Below are positions 43,586-52,485 of a stretch of DNA of 64,000 nt, piece by piece. Source of the DNA: GCA-002701455 sp964342575. GTDB taxonomy: Bacteria > Pseudomonadota > Alphaproteobacteria > Thalassobaculales > Thalassobaculaceae. The position numbers were made by a program, and so were the translations under genes. The notes under the pieces were generated by a model. It worked only from the letters and a program-made list of their open reading frames with translations, made no database searches and was not told where the DNA came from. Each line of letters opens with the position of its first letter. Position 1 is the stretch's first letter. Location of the stretch: positions 13,812 through 77,811 of the forward strand of contig CAYFGZ010000003.1 in the NCBI GenBank assembly GCA_964342575.1, read 5' to 3'.

Positions 43586-45052
43586 CTAGCTAACTATCGG
43601 GCGGAGTAATCTCACAACTTCCTCGGCTAAAAAGAAAAGGATAATACAGCCAATAGCAGTTAAACATAGAGGTAAAACACAAAAAAATGGGGCTTCTGCT
43701 ATAGGGAGGGTTTGTTGTCTTGAGGGTTCATTTGCAGACCTGAAGAAACCTGTAGCAACAATTGATAGAAGATAGCCAACATTTAGGAGTGAACTGATCA
43801 TATAAACACCGATAATGATCCACATTTCAGTATCTGCTGCAGCTAAGGCGAGATACCATTTACTCCAGGTACCAGCAAAAGGAGGAAGTCCGATTATGCT
43901 CAACGAGCCTATTGCAAAAGCAATAAAAGTAAATGGCATTTGACGACCTAGACCTCGCATTTGACTAATCTCGGTCTTATGTGTTGCTACGTAAATGGCT
44001 CCAGCACACATAAATAGGGTGATTTTTCCAAGGGCGTGTGTGGCAATATGAAGACCTCCCCCAAGAATACCGAGAGTACTTGCAAGAGCGGCACCAAGGG
44101 TAATGTAGGATAATTGGCTTATAGTTGAGTAGGCCAACCTTGCTTTGAGATTGTCTTTGGTTATTGCAACTAGTGACGCTGCTAGAAGCGAAAAACTAGC
44201 CACCCAAATTAACCAAGTTGAGGCCCCGGTATCGGCAAGCAAGTCAATTCCAAAAATGTATATTATAACTTTTAAAACGGTAAAGACCCCGGCTTTGACG
44301 ACTGCAACAGCATGCAATAAGGCACTAACTGGAGTTGGGGCAACCATTGCCGACGGTAGCCAGCGATGAAAAGGCATTAGAGCTGCTTTTCCTATCCCGA
44401 ACATGTAAAGTGCTAAAAGAAATGGCAACAATCCAGGGTCAACTTTACCCGCAAGGATACCACCCGACGTAAAGTCCAGTGTACCAGCGGCGAACCAAGT
44501 CCACATGATAGCAATCAACTGAAAGCCAAGTGAGGTACCGATAAGTAACCCAAGATACACGCGTGCGCCTGATTTTGCTTCGCCTGTTTCTTTATGGGCA
44601 ACAAGTGGATATGTGGATAATGTAAGAATCTCATAGAAGATAAACAGAGTGAACATATTACCAGCAAACGCGATACCCATTGAACTTGAAATTGCTATGG
44701 TAAAGTAGACATAAAACCTAGTTTGATTCTCTTCTTTATTACCCCTCATGTAACCGATTGAGTACAGAGAATTTACGATCCAGAGGCCAGACGCAATACA
44801 AGCAAACAACATCCCAAGTGGTTCTACATTAAAATAAAGAGATAACCCGGGTAAAATCTCTATAAGATTAATTGTTGCTTCACTTCCGTTTTTAATATGT
44901 GGAAGTAGGCAAAATACTGTATAAGCGAGCGCTAAAGAAGTAATTAAAGTACAGCATTCTCTCAGATTTGGTGAACGCCTTGTCATGGCGATACCTATCC
45001 CCCCGATAATGGGGATAATAAGGGCTAGTAGTATAGACGCTTGAGCGCTCAT
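43586..45052 (-). CDS. mnhD: Mrp-type antiporter subunit D paralogue (second copy)
   Basis: This 488-residue membrane protein of the NuoL/M/N-MrpD family keeps the functional charges: glutamate near residue 141 in LFIFYEILTLSTYPLVAH, lysine in GIGKAALMPFHRWLPSAMVAPTPVSAL and lysine in HAVAVVKAGVFTV. The VAPTPVSALLHAVAVVKAG block is closest to NuoL/NuoM and MrpA N-terminal modules. This copy may therefore take the place of the missing MrpA antiporter half. It overlaps the first D gene by 4 bases. Confidence 0.88.
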   Translation of the reverse strand: MSAQASILLALIIPIIGGIGIAMTRRSPNLRECCTLITSLALAYTVFCLLPHIKNGSEATINLIEILPGLSLYFNVEPLGMLFACIASGLWIVNSLYSIGYMRGNKEENQTRFYVYFTIAISSSMGIAFAGNMFTLFIFYEILTLSTYPLVAHKETGEAKSGARVYLGLLIGTSLGFQLIAIMWTWFAAGTLDFTSGGILAGKVDPGLLPFLLALYMFGIGKAALMPFHRWLPSAMVAPTPVSALLHAVAVVKAGVFTVLKVIIYIFGIDLLADTGASTWLIWVASFSLLAASLVAITKDNLKARLAYSTISQLSYITLGAALASTLGILGGGLHIATHALGKITLFMCAGAIYVATHKTEISQMRGLGRQMPFTFIAFAIGSLSIIGLPPFAGTWSKWYLALAAADTEMWIIIGVYMISSLLNVGYLLSIVATGFFRSANEPSRQQTLPIAEAPFFCVLPLCLTAIGCIILFFLAEEVVRLLRPIVS

Positions 45053-46551
45053 TTCCCAACTCCGAGGAATGTATCAGCTACATTTTTAGCAACCCAAGTT
45101 GTTAGATCAGTATCGATCCCGAAGTAAACATTCAAAAATACTAGTACCCAAAGGGGTATAAGCATTTCTAGAGGTGGATCATTTACGACAGCTGGTGTGT
45201 CGGATGCTGTTTCGAGATAACCAACTTCAATTATTTTCCAAATGTAGATAACAGCTAGGAGTGAACTAACTACGATCATACCCGCGACTGGCCACCAGGA
45301 GTTTTCTAGTGCCCCCATAATTAGGTACCATTTACTAACAAACCCAACCGTCCCCGGAACTCCAATTAGGCTCAATCCCGCTAACACCATAGCTGCAAAA
45401 GTCCACGGCATTCTTCGACCCAACCCCCTTAGCGAAGTGAGTGATACCGAGCCCACTCGATACATCACGCATCCTAAAGCCATAAAAAGAGCGCCTTTCA
45501 TCAGGGCGTGATTGAATATGTGCAACACAGTTGCCATTAGGCCTGTAGTGTTTGCAAAAGCTAAGCCAAGGATCATGTAGCCCAGCTGCGCCACGCTAGA
45601 ATAGGCAAACAATTTTTTTACGTTTTTCTGGTAAATTGCTGCAATGGAACCAGCAAATATAGCAAGAATGGCCAGGGGAAGAAAAATAAGTTCGAATGTT
45701 AAACCAACGAAGCCGTATGCGGGGCCAAAAACAGTGAAAAGAAATCTCAACAGTACATAAACAGACACTTTTGTGGAGGTAGCAGCTAGAAATACGGACA
45801 CGAGCGAGGGAGCATAAGTATACGCATTCGGAAGCCAAACATGCATTGGAAAAAGAGCTAACTTCAAGGCCATACCTATCACGATAAACGCATAACCCGC
45901 ATGCACAACTCGGTTATCTCCCAGGGGCCTTAATCGTTCCGAAAGATCGGCAATATTCAAGGTACCCGTAACCATATAAAGTAGGCCTATCCCAATTACA
46001 AAAAAGGTAGCCCCAATTGTACCCAGTATTAGGTAGTTGTATGCTGCCGTAAGAGCTCGTCTATCTTGTCTAACACCAGTTGCGATCAAAACATAGGACG
46101 ACAATGAAGATATTTCTAAAAATACAAAGATATTAAACGCATCACCGGTAATAGTAACTCCGAGGAGGCCCGCTAAGCACAATAAATAGGAGGTATAAAA
46201 TAAAATATGCCTGTCTTGCTCAACTTCTTGGTCAACAACTGCACGAGCAAACGGAAGTGCTATCGCACTAATTCCCGATACAATTAATAACACAAAAGCG
46301 TTGATTGCATCTACACGATATTCTATCCCGAATGGGGGCGGCCAATTACCAATGGCGTAACTTATCTCGCTTCCTAACAACACCTGTCGTAGGAGCAATA
46401 CTGCAATAATAAAGGCCACCCAACTTACGATAAGAGTGAATATCCAAGCTAATCGTCGATGTCCCCCAAAAGTTAATAATACGCACAAGGGAGCAGCTAT
46501 TAGCGGGATTGCTACCTGAAGTACCGGAAGGTGATGAAGCAGGTCTATCAT
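45049..46551 (-). CDS. mnhD: Mrp-type antiporter subunit D (first copy)
   Basis: This 500-residue polytopic protein is the most typical MrpD/MnhD of the three and follows mnhC with a 4-base overlap, the usual MrpC-MrpD order. The functional glutamate is near residue 146 in FVFLEISSLSSYVLIA. Lysines lie in GMALKLALFPMHVWLPNAYTYAPS and AATSTKVSVYVLLRF. It is predicted to be an ion-translocating antiporter subunit of the inner membrane. Confidence 0.92.
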   Translation of the reverse strand: MIDLLHHLPVLQVAIPLIAAPLCVLLTFGGHRRLAWIFTLIVSWVAFIIAVLLLRQVLLGSEISYAIGNWPPPFGIEYRVDAINAFVLLIVSGISAIALPFARAVVDQEVEQDRHILFYTSYLLCLAGLLGVTITGDAFNIFVFLEISSLSSYVLIATGVRQDRRALTAAYNYLILGTIGATFFVIGIGLLYMVTGTLNIADLSERLRPLGDNRVVHAGYAFIVIGMALKLALFPMHVWLPNAYTYAPSLVSVFLAATSTKVSVYVLLRFLFTVFGPAYGFVGLTFELIFLPLAILAIFAGSIAAIYQKNVKKLFAYSSVAQLGYMILGLAFANTTGLMATVLHIFNHALMKGALFMALGCVMYRVGSVSLTSLRGLGRRMPWTFAAMVLAGLSLIGVPGTVGFVSKWYLIMGALENSWWPVAGMIVVSSLLAVIYIWKIIEVGYLETASDTPAVVNDPPLEMLIPLWVLVFLNVYFGIDTDLTTWVAKNVADTFLGVGK

Positions 46552-46949
46552 ACCGCACGCTCTTCGATACTATCGGCCTGATTTTGCAATTCCTCCGCTT
46601 CTAAAATATCTTCTTCTTCAATGGTACCGTAGCTTTCCCGAATTCTTACAACTAGGGCAAGACCCAAGGCAGTGGTGGAAATACCAACTACAATTGCTGT
46701 GAGTATCAGGACGTGGGGGAGGGGATTTGAGAACGTTTCTGCCTTTCCCGTTAAAATGGGCGCGGTTCCCTCGGTGACTTTACCTAAAGATATGTATAAT
46801 AAGAAAACCGATGTCTGAAAAATGTTCAAGCCTACAATTTTTTTTACAAAATTACCCCTTGATACCACCACATAAAGACCGAGCATCATTAAGATAACTA
46901 TTAGCCAATAATTATAATAACCAAGAATACTATCGAGCATACTCACCAA
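46548..46949 (-). CDS. mnhC: Mrp-type antiporter subunit C (NuoK-like)
   Basis: The 133-residue protein has three membrane helices in the NuoK/MrpC pattern: GYYNYWLIVILMMLGLYVVV, KKIVGLNIFQTSVFLLYISL and PHVLILTAIVVGISTTALGLALVVRI. The last block, DPLPHVLILTAIVVG in most homologues and NPLPHVLILTAIVVG here, is the strongest family mark. A charged tail of about 25 residues follows. It overlaps mnhB by 7 bases and mnhD by 4. Confidence 0.93.
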   Translation of the reverse strand: MVSMLDSILGYYNYWLIVILMMLGLYVVVSRGNFVKKIVGLNIFQTSVFLLYISLGKVTEGTAPILTGKAETFSNPLPHVLILTAIVVGISTTALGLALVVRIRESYGTIEEEDILEAEELQNQADSIEERAV

Positions 46950-47380
46950 TCCTCTTTGTCGATAGCTCTCGTGCGGCCAGCATAAGCGCGAAAGATACTA
47001 ATCATCACAGCGGCGACTGTAATACCTACGCCTAATTCAATAACTAAAATGCCTAAATGCTGCCCATGCATATCGTCAGCGAGTAAAACATCATAATCTA
47101 AATATTTACCCCCTAAAAAAATTCCAAAAAATCCAGTAAGTCCATATATTAATAAACCCAACGGAACGAGTAAAATTAATGCTTTGTCGGGTACAACCTT
47201 TCGAGCCTGATCATCCCCAAAAACGAGGGCATACAGAATGAAGGCAGCAGCAAAAATAACGCCGGCTTGAAATCCGCCGCCCGGACCAAAATCACCGTGA
47301 AATTGGACATATAGTCCAAAAATAAGGATAAACGGTATCAACATTTTGGAAACCACCCTCAAAACCAAATGGTGCCTCAT
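46943..47380 (-). CDS. mnhB: Mrp-type antiporter subunit B
   Basis: The 145-residue membrane protein matches MrpB/MnhB, with KMLIPFILIFGLYVQFHGDFGPGGGFQAGVI near residues 12-42 as the family signature. FLGGKYLDYDVLL, then HGQHLGILVIELGVGITVAAVMISIF, follow. It is one of the small subunits of the multisubunit cation/proton antiporter. Its start overlaps the end of the upstream gene by 4 bases. Confidence 0.93.
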   Translation of the reverse strand: MRHHLVLRVVSKMLIPFILIFGLYVQFHGDFGPGGGFQAGVIFAAAFILYALVFGDDQARKVVPDKALILLVPLGLLIYGLTGFFGIFLGGKYLDYDVLLADDMHGQHLGILVIELGVGITVAAVMISIFRAYAGRTRAIDKEDW

Positions 47381-48003
47381 TTATCATCTCCAAAATCCGG
47401 CTCAGTATCCCCCCCCTGGCGTAAAGGGAAGGCGGCTGTTTCCTCTGAATATCCATATTCATCTTCTCTTCGCCGACCCAATAAGATTATTACGCCCATT
47501 CCGGCCGTAAAGATCACCGCGACTTCTCCTAGAGTATCGTAACCTCGATAACTAGCTAATATCGAAGTGACAATGTTGGGGATAGCAATATCTTTCTCAG
47601 ACCCCTCAATATAAGTAGGAACTATATGTGTCAGTCCCGGAGAATCAGAAGCCCCAAATTTTGGCATATCGGGAGTGGCGTATATTAGTGTGGCTCCCGT
47701 AAGGACTACTACTCCCAAACCCAACGGCGAAAGTTTTGGAGGTTTAGCTTCGCGGCGTCGAGTTAGAGCAAGTGTGCCGAGCATCAAGACCGTTGAAATG
47801 CCGGCCCCAACGGCTGCCTCAGTAAAGGCAACATCCACTGCATCAAGTGTAACAAGCAAGCCAGCGGATAATAAACTGAATGCACCCGTCAATGCGACTA
47901 CAGCAAACAGATGTCGAACAATCATAATGGCCACACCAGTACAACAAAGGAGTGTCAAAAGAACGATATCAACAATCATAACCATATCTGAGACACCCAA
48001 CAT
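47377..48003 (-). CDS. MrpA C-terminal region-like protein (MbhD plus MbhE domains)
   Basis: The 208-residue protein corresponds to the C-terminal part of MrpA, not the whole. Residues 8-85 match the DUF4040/MbhD domain (VALTGAFSLLSAGLLVTLDAVDVAFTEAAVGAG region). Residues 140-175 match the MbhE region (NIVTSILASYRGYDTLGEVAV). The 500-residue NuoL-like antiporter module that normally precedes these in MrpA is absent. The stand-alone form resembles the MbhD/MbhE arrangement of archaeal Mbh and some group 3 Mrp operons. Confidence 0.88.
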   Translation of the reverse strand: MLGVSDMVMIVDIVLLTLLCCTGVAIMIVRHLFAVVALTGAFSLLSAGLLVTLDAVDVAFTEAAVGAGISTVLMLGTLALTRRREAKPPKLSPLGLGVVVLTGATLIYATPDMPKFGASDSPGLTHIVPTYIEGSEKDIAIPNIVTSILASYRGYDTLGEVAVIFTAGMGVIILLGRRREDEYGYSEETAAFPLRQGGDTEPDFGDDK

Positions 48004-48006
48004 ATT

Positions 48007-48345
48007 TTATGTTTCCTTTCGTTCCTCTAAATCTTGGTCCGGCACTAACGCTGGTCTTAGACCCATTACGCGGGCGGCATTTGCAACTGCATGAGTGGCC
48101 GTAGGGCTGGTAAAAAAAATAAAAAGTGAGATCAATATTAGTTTCACTGTTACGAGACTTAGGCCGGCCTGAAGCATCATACCTAAAAGCAATAATTCGG
48201 CACCTAGGGTGTCTGTAATTCCTGCGGCATGCATACGCGTATAAAAATCTGGCAACCTAACTAGGCCGATCGCGCCTATAAGTACGAAAATACTGCCGAA
48301 ACCAATAAGAATCGCAGAAACTACATCCAGCACGAGATCAATCAT
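48007..48345 (-). CDS. mnhG: Mrp-type antiporter subunit G
   Basis: The 112-residue, three-helix protein has the MrpG signature AIGLVRLPDFYTRMHAAGITDTLGAELLLLGMMLQ in the first two thirds, with the RLPD and MHA motifs clear. The third helix is VKLILISLFIFFTSPTATHAVANAA. It overlaps mnhF by 4 bases and is 3 bases from the MrpA-C-like gene. Confidence 0.94.
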   Translation of the reverse strand: MIDLVLDVVSAILIGFGSIFVLIGAIGLVRLPDFYTRMHAAGITDTLGAELLLLGMMLQAGLSLVTVKLILISLFIFFTSPTATHAVANAARVMGLRPALVPDQDLEERKET

Positions 48346-48662
48346 AAAGTATCCTCCCGGCTAGCAATTTCTTCACTTGAGAGCCCAAGGTTTCTGTAAC
48401 GAAAGAATTTCAATATAGCTATAGTGCCTATGAAATTTACAAGAGCATATAATAAGGCTATATCTAAGAACTCTGGTCGATCGGTCAGAAATCCAAGGAG
48501 ACCGATTAATAAAACGATCTTTGTCCCGAAACTGTTGGCACTCAACACTCTGTCAAATAAACTGGGTCCTGCAAATGCTCTATAAAGAGCCAGGACCATT
48601 GCTACGATTAAAGCTGCCGTTGCTCCAATAAACATCTTATGGTAAATCCAGACTGCTAGCAC
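48342..48662 (-). CDS. mnhF: Mrp-type antiporter subunit F
   Basis: The 106-residue, three-helix protein has the MrpF pattern LALYRAFAGPSLFDRVLSANSFGTKIVLLIGLLG followed by FLDIALLYALVNFIGTIAILKFF. The AGPS and DRVLSAN motifs are typical. It overlaps mnhE by 26 bases, so translation of the two is coupled. Confidence 0.94.
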   Translation of the reverse strand: MLAVWIYHKMFIGATAALIVAMVLALYRAFAGPSLFDRVLSANSFGTKIVLLIGLLGFLTDRPEFLDIALLYALVNFIGTIAILKFFRYRNLGLSSEEIASREDTL

Positions 48663-49110
48663 GGCTATCCATGTCGCCGGCTATAAGGCTATCAGCCAGT
48701 TCTTCGTTAAGCGCATGTACGATTATCTCATCTCCCTCTATATCAACCGAAACCGTTCCAGGAGTCAGTGTTATCGAATTTGCGAAAATTACTATCCCGA
48801 GTTCGCTTGATTGCGATGCGGGAACTCGGATCATCCGAGGCGATAGATCCATGTTTCGCGACAAAATAACTTTGGCCACATCAATATTTGCTTTGAAGAT
48901 CTCCTTTGCTAACCAACTCCAATATGAAAAATAGGCAGACCTTAATCGAAACTGGAAAGTGTCCTTATCGAAAGAATCCATCCTCAAAGTAATATACAAT
49001 ACAAATAGGACGGAGATTACCCCTAGCGACAACAAAAGTGGGCCGTAATGCCCTGACATTAATAGCCAAAACGCGCAAAGACTTGTCGCCAATCCAACGA
49101 TCTGAAACAT
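48637..49110 (-). CDS. mnhE: Mrp-type antiporter subunit E
   Basis: The 157-residue protein has two or three N-terminal membrane helices. A soluble part follows with LAKEIFKANIDVAKVIL, then the MrpE hallmark LGIVIFANSITLTPGTVSVDIEGDEIIVHAL. It is the first gene of the antiporter operon, with AAAGGTGA 6-7 bases before the ATG. The 265 bases upstream, up to the cinA-type gene end, are not coding and should hold the operon promoter. Confidence 0.93.
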   Translation of the reverse strand: MFQIVGLATSLCAFWLLMSGHYGPLLLSLGVISVLFVLYITLRMDSFDKDTFQFRLRSAYFSYWSWLAKEIFKANIDVAKVILSRNMDLSPRMIRVPASQSSELGIVIFANSITLTPGTVSVDIEGDEIIVHALNEELADSLIAGDMDSRASSLDLP

Positions 49111-49375
49111 TGTAATTCACCTTTCTTAAGACAAACGGTCTACTGGTTGCCTATTAACGGTGACGCCTTAACCCTGATGTAATAATATTTCAGTCAGGCA
49201 AAATCCGATATTCAAAAATATGAAATGCTATTATGAACTTGTCAAAGCTAATCGACGGGATGACTAGAAAAGATGTTTTCGAGCTGGTTAACTATCATCA
49301 ATATAAAAAGAGTTAGACAAGCTTATCGCTCGCAGCCTAGTTCTTCCGTATGTGACTGAATATTTGTTTAGTACT

Positions 49376-49900
49376 TCATAGACAGTTTTTCAGACATTGC
49401 ACCAGTGATGCGCGAACTGCTTTAAGACGAATAGTGCGCCGATTTCCAGTAAAAAAATACTTCTGACATTTAGCTACATTATTCTTCTGCGCACATGCTA
49501 TGTAGGCTAGTCCCACCGGCTTTAAATTAGTTCCTCCTCGTGGACCGGCCACACCAGTTACACTAATTGAAATTGAGGCAGAAGAGTTACTGATTGCCCC
49601 TTCCGCCATGGCTATAGCAACTACCTCACTAACAGCTCCGAACTTTAAAATAGCCGCCGATGATACCCCCAAGCTTTCAGACTTAGATTCGTTAGAGTAT
49701 GTTACAAATCCACTATCGAATACCGTAGAAGCACCATCCTTTGCCGTTAAAAAACTAGATATCAGACCACCCGTACAACTTTCTGCCACAGCGATCCGCT
49801 CCCGACGATCCACACATTGGGCTATTAACTCAACTGATAATCGTTCAATTTCTTTAATCAATAGATTAGCAAGCTCCACTTTATCTAATAAACGTACCAA
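49376..49900 (-). CDS. cinA: CinA family protein (nicotinamide-nucleotide amidohydrolase domain only)
   Basis: The 174-residue protein corresponds to the C-terminal PncC domain of CinA, which deamidates nicotinamide mononucleotide. It has RIAVAESCTGGLISSFL near residues 36-52, SESLGVSS, VAIAMAEGA and SVTGVAGPRGGTNLKPVGLAYIA. The N-terminal CinA domain is absent, as in many proteobacteria. It overlaps pgpA by 20 bases. Confidence 0.92.
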   Translation of the reverse strand: MVRLLDKVELANLLIKEIERLSVELIAQCVDRRERIAVAESCTGGLISSFLTAKDGASTVFDSGFVTYSNESKSESLGVSSAAILKFGAVSEVVAIAMAEGAISNSSASISISVTGVAGPRGGTNLKPVGLAYIACAQKNNVAKCQKYFFTGNRRTIRLKAVRASLVQCLKNCL

Positions 49901-50375
49901 AGAGATGACTAGCTCCCAGTAATAGCACTAAAGTCTGCAACGCTGCAGCCAAATCATCTAGCATAATACCAAGACCACCAGGGACATTTTTATCAATCCA
50001 TCCCACTGGCCAAAGTTTAAATATGTCGAAAAACCGAAAAAAGATAAATGCCAGGACGTAGAAAATAATATCCTGAGGAATAAAACAAACTATGAGTAAC
50101 TGACCAATAAATTCATCAATCACACAATCACTAGAGTCTTTGGTGCGGGTTAGGAACGAGTAGCGCGTGCAGGCCCAAACACCCGCAAAAAAAAGGCCAC
50201 AACAACATACAACCAGAATTATATTTCCGAATAGCCCATTCAATTGCCATCCTACAATTAATCCAAATAGTGAACCCCATGTACCCGGCGCCCACCGAAT
50301 CCAACCCACACCGCCGAGAGTAGCTATAAATACACTGGGCTGTCTCAGACTTACTTTGCGACTACTCAATTTCAT
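49881..50375 (-). CDS. pgpA: Phosphatidylglycerophosphatase A
   Basis: PgpA removes phosphate from phosphatidylglycerophosphate in phospholipid synthesis. The 164-residue membrane protein has GVGWIRWAPGTWGSLFGLIVGW near residues 19-40 and DCVIDEFIGQLL near 92-103, the two conserved acidic-site blocks, and WPVGWIDKNVPGGLGIMLDDLAAAL at the end. It overlaps ispDF by 14 bases. Confidence 0.93.
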   Translation of the reverse strand: MKLSSRKVSLRQPSVFIATLGGVGWIRWAPGTWGSLFGLIVGWQLNGLFGNIILVVCCCGLFFAGVWACTRYSFLTRTKDSSDCVIDEFIGQLLIVCFIPQDIIFYVLAFIFFRFFDIFKLWPVGWIDKNVPGGLGIMLDDLAAALQTLVLLLGASHLFGTFIR

Positions 50376-51534
50376 GTGGAAGCCTTACAGCAACACTTGC
50401 CTGAGCAGCTATCCCTTCACCTCGACCCAAACTACCGAGTCCTTCTGTAGTGGTTGCTTTGATATTTAGACTTGAAGTAGGAATTTGAAGGATTTTCGAT
50501 AATTTTGTTGTCATTGATTTCTTAAATGGAGTTATTCGAGGAGCCTCACATATTATGGTTAAGTCCACATTTATAAGTTCACCATTTTTGGATCTTAAGG
50601 TCTCGACAGCAAAACTAACAAATCTGTCCGAACTCTGCCCGGCCCATGCCGGGTCATTTGGTGGGAAATGTTCACCTATATCTCCCATAGAAATTGCTCC
50701 AAGTATGGCATCTGTTAAGGCGTGTAAAGCAACGTCCGCATCGGAATGCCCTATTAAACTTTTAGAAAAGGGTATTTCTATTCCACATAATTTTACGCCT
50801 GTTCCAGCCCCAAGTCTGTGTACATCGTACCCACTACCTATTCTTGTTTGAAATTCCGAATTAGATAGCATCAGAGCTCGACTGTAATCCGACTCTTGAG
50901 TTATTTTAAACATACGTTCGTCACCTAAGATTGTAGCAACCGCCCCGCCAGAAAGTTCTATCAATCGAGCATCATCGGTTTCGGCACCTGCAGAATTCAT
51001 TCGATGAGCCTTCATAATTAACTCGTATTTAAATGCTTGAGGCGTTTGCGCCCTAAATAATTGGCTCCTATCTAACGTTTCAACAATTTTGCTCCCATCT
51101 ATTTTCTTGAGTGTGTCATGTATCGGTAAGATAGGAACTACCGCATCAACTGTTTTTAGTTGCTCTATTAATTTATCGATAATCTTTGGAGAAACAAATG
51201 GGCGGGCGCCATCATGGATTAGCACGAAACGAGGTGCCTTTAATATCAATGCTTCTAAACCTAGTCTAACCGATTCTTGTCGAGTATCGCCACCAACCAC
51301 TCTTTTCAGCTCTGTTAAGTGAGAAAAATATCTTTCAAATAAGTCATTGTCGTGGTCTGAAACGACTACCACCACATCGTTTATTTTGGGATTATTTAAA
51401 AACGGTTTGATAGCTTTCGCTAGAATTGGCTCTCCCTCAATTAGTCTGTATTGCTTGGAAACCGTCCCTCCAAACCTGGTCCCGCGACCGGCTGCCACTA
51501 CAATTGCTGAAATTCCACTGTCAATTTGTTCCAT
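50362..51534 (-). CDS. ispDF: Bifunctional IspD/IspF isoprenoid enzyme
   Basis: This 390-residue fusion covers two MEP-pathway steps. IspD, residues 1 to about 230, makes CDP-methylerythritol and has VVAAGRGTRFGGTVSKQY, the basic-residue region and LIHDGARPFV. IspF, residues 231-390, forms the cyclodiphosphate and has IGSGYDVHRLG, GHSDADVALHALTDAILGA, DIGEHFPPND and KATTTEGLGSLGRGEG. The fused form is characteristic of alphaproteobacteria and a few other groups. The gene diverges from the ypjD-like gene, with 69 bases between. Confidence 0.95.
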   Translation of the reverse strand: MEQIDSGISAIVVAAGRGTRFGGTVSKQYRLIEGEPILAKAIKPFLNNPKINDVVVVVSDHDNDLFERYFSHLTELKRVVGGDTRQESVRLGLEALILKAPRFVLIHDGARPFVSPKIIDKLIEQLKTVDAVVPILPIHDTLKKIDGSKIVETLDRSQLFRAQTPQAFKYELIMKAHRMNSAGAETDDARLIELSGGAVATILGDERMFKITQESDYSRALMLSNSEFQTRIGSGYDVHRLGAGTGVKLCGIEIPFSKSLIGHSDADVALHALTDAILGAISMGDIGEHFPPNDPAWAGQSSDRFVSFAVETLRSKNGELINVDLTIICEAPRITPFKKSMTTKLSKILQIPTSSLNIKATTTEGLGSLGRGEGIAAQASVAVRLPHEIE

Positions 51535-51603
51535 GTTTAATTTTTCTACTGTGCAAAGATTGAGTGGCGTAATTGATAATCGGTATTATAATGCGGAGCC
51601 ATC

Positions 51604-52401
51604 ATGATGCTGTTCTATTTAACAATTCTATCTATCGCTGCGCTACTTCCCGGGCTATATACAGCTCTGGTTCATCAATTTAATATATCACAAAGGCATT
51701 CCTTGTCTCTAGGGGTATCAGTTCTTGGCTCTGCCGTCGTCGTACTCTTTACTCTGGCCGAACCTTGGAATCACGGAGTAGCAGCAGCACTCAGATTATC
51801 TATCTTTACCACCTCAGCTGTTTTTTATCTGATTTGCTGGAAATACAGCTATTGCAGAAAACTGACCATTCTTTTATTTCCTTATTTGCTTTTTTTGGCC
51901 GTATCATCGGGCTTTGCCGGAATATCTGGGGGCGGCTACCCCAGCATTAAAATAGACTGGTCGGGTTGGACGATAGCCCATGTAATAATCTCCCTTAGTA
52001 CATATGCAACAATCACGTTGGCAGCCATAGCCGCTTTGGCAGTAACAATCTGTCAAATAGCCTTAAAGGCAAAAAAACCTAATAAACTTACTTCCGTTTT
52101 ACCAGCGATCAACCAATCGGACTCGTTGCAGTTTGGTTTACTAATGTTATCCGCAGGCATTTTGGCATTCGGATTGTTAACCGGAATGGTTCTAGAAATC
52201 TCTAGCTCTGGAAATTTATTGCGCTTCGATCACAAGACCTTATTCACTCTGATTGCCCTCATTTTGATTGTAGTAGTAGCATTTGGGCAGAGGCTTTTTG
52301 GTATACCTGGAATGGTTCTGGCCCGATTAACGCTGTCAATATATCTGTTCCTCAGCCTTGGGTATATAGGTGTTAAAGTTGTTTATGAGTTTTTAATCTA
52401 G
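51604..52401 (+). CDS. Cytochrome c assembly-like inner membrane protein (YpjD/CcsA family)
   Basis: The 265-residue protein has about eight membrane helices and belongs to the CcsA-like YpjD/HemX group. It has WTIAHVIISLSTYATITLAAIAALA near residues 124-148, GLLTGMVLEISSSGNLLRFDHKTLFTLIALI and GFGQR-like AFGQRLFGIPGMVLARLT. The WxxxH and DHKT segments may hold haem ligands or their remnants. The role is uncertain, and no ccm genes are near. ATG ATG at the start leaves a one-codon ambiguity. Confidence 0.85.
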   Translation: MMLFYLTILSIAALLPGLYTALVHQFNISQRHSLSLGVSVLGSAVVVLFTLAEPWNHGVAAALRLSIFTTSAVFYLICWKYSYCRKLTILLFPYLLFLAVSSGFAGISGGGYPSIKIDWSGWTIAHVIISLSTYATITLAAIAALAVTICQIALKAKKPNKLTSVLPAINQSDSLQFGLLMLSAGILAFGLLTGMVLEISSSGNLLRFDHKTLFTLIALILIVVVAFGQRLFGIPGMVLARLTLSIYLFLSLGYIGVKVVYEFLI

Positions 52402-52485
52402 TCTCGACACAAAAACCTTGATAAAATTAGGTCGGCAGCTTATTGTTTGCCTAATTGATAGGCATACCATAACACTGGCGAAAAA

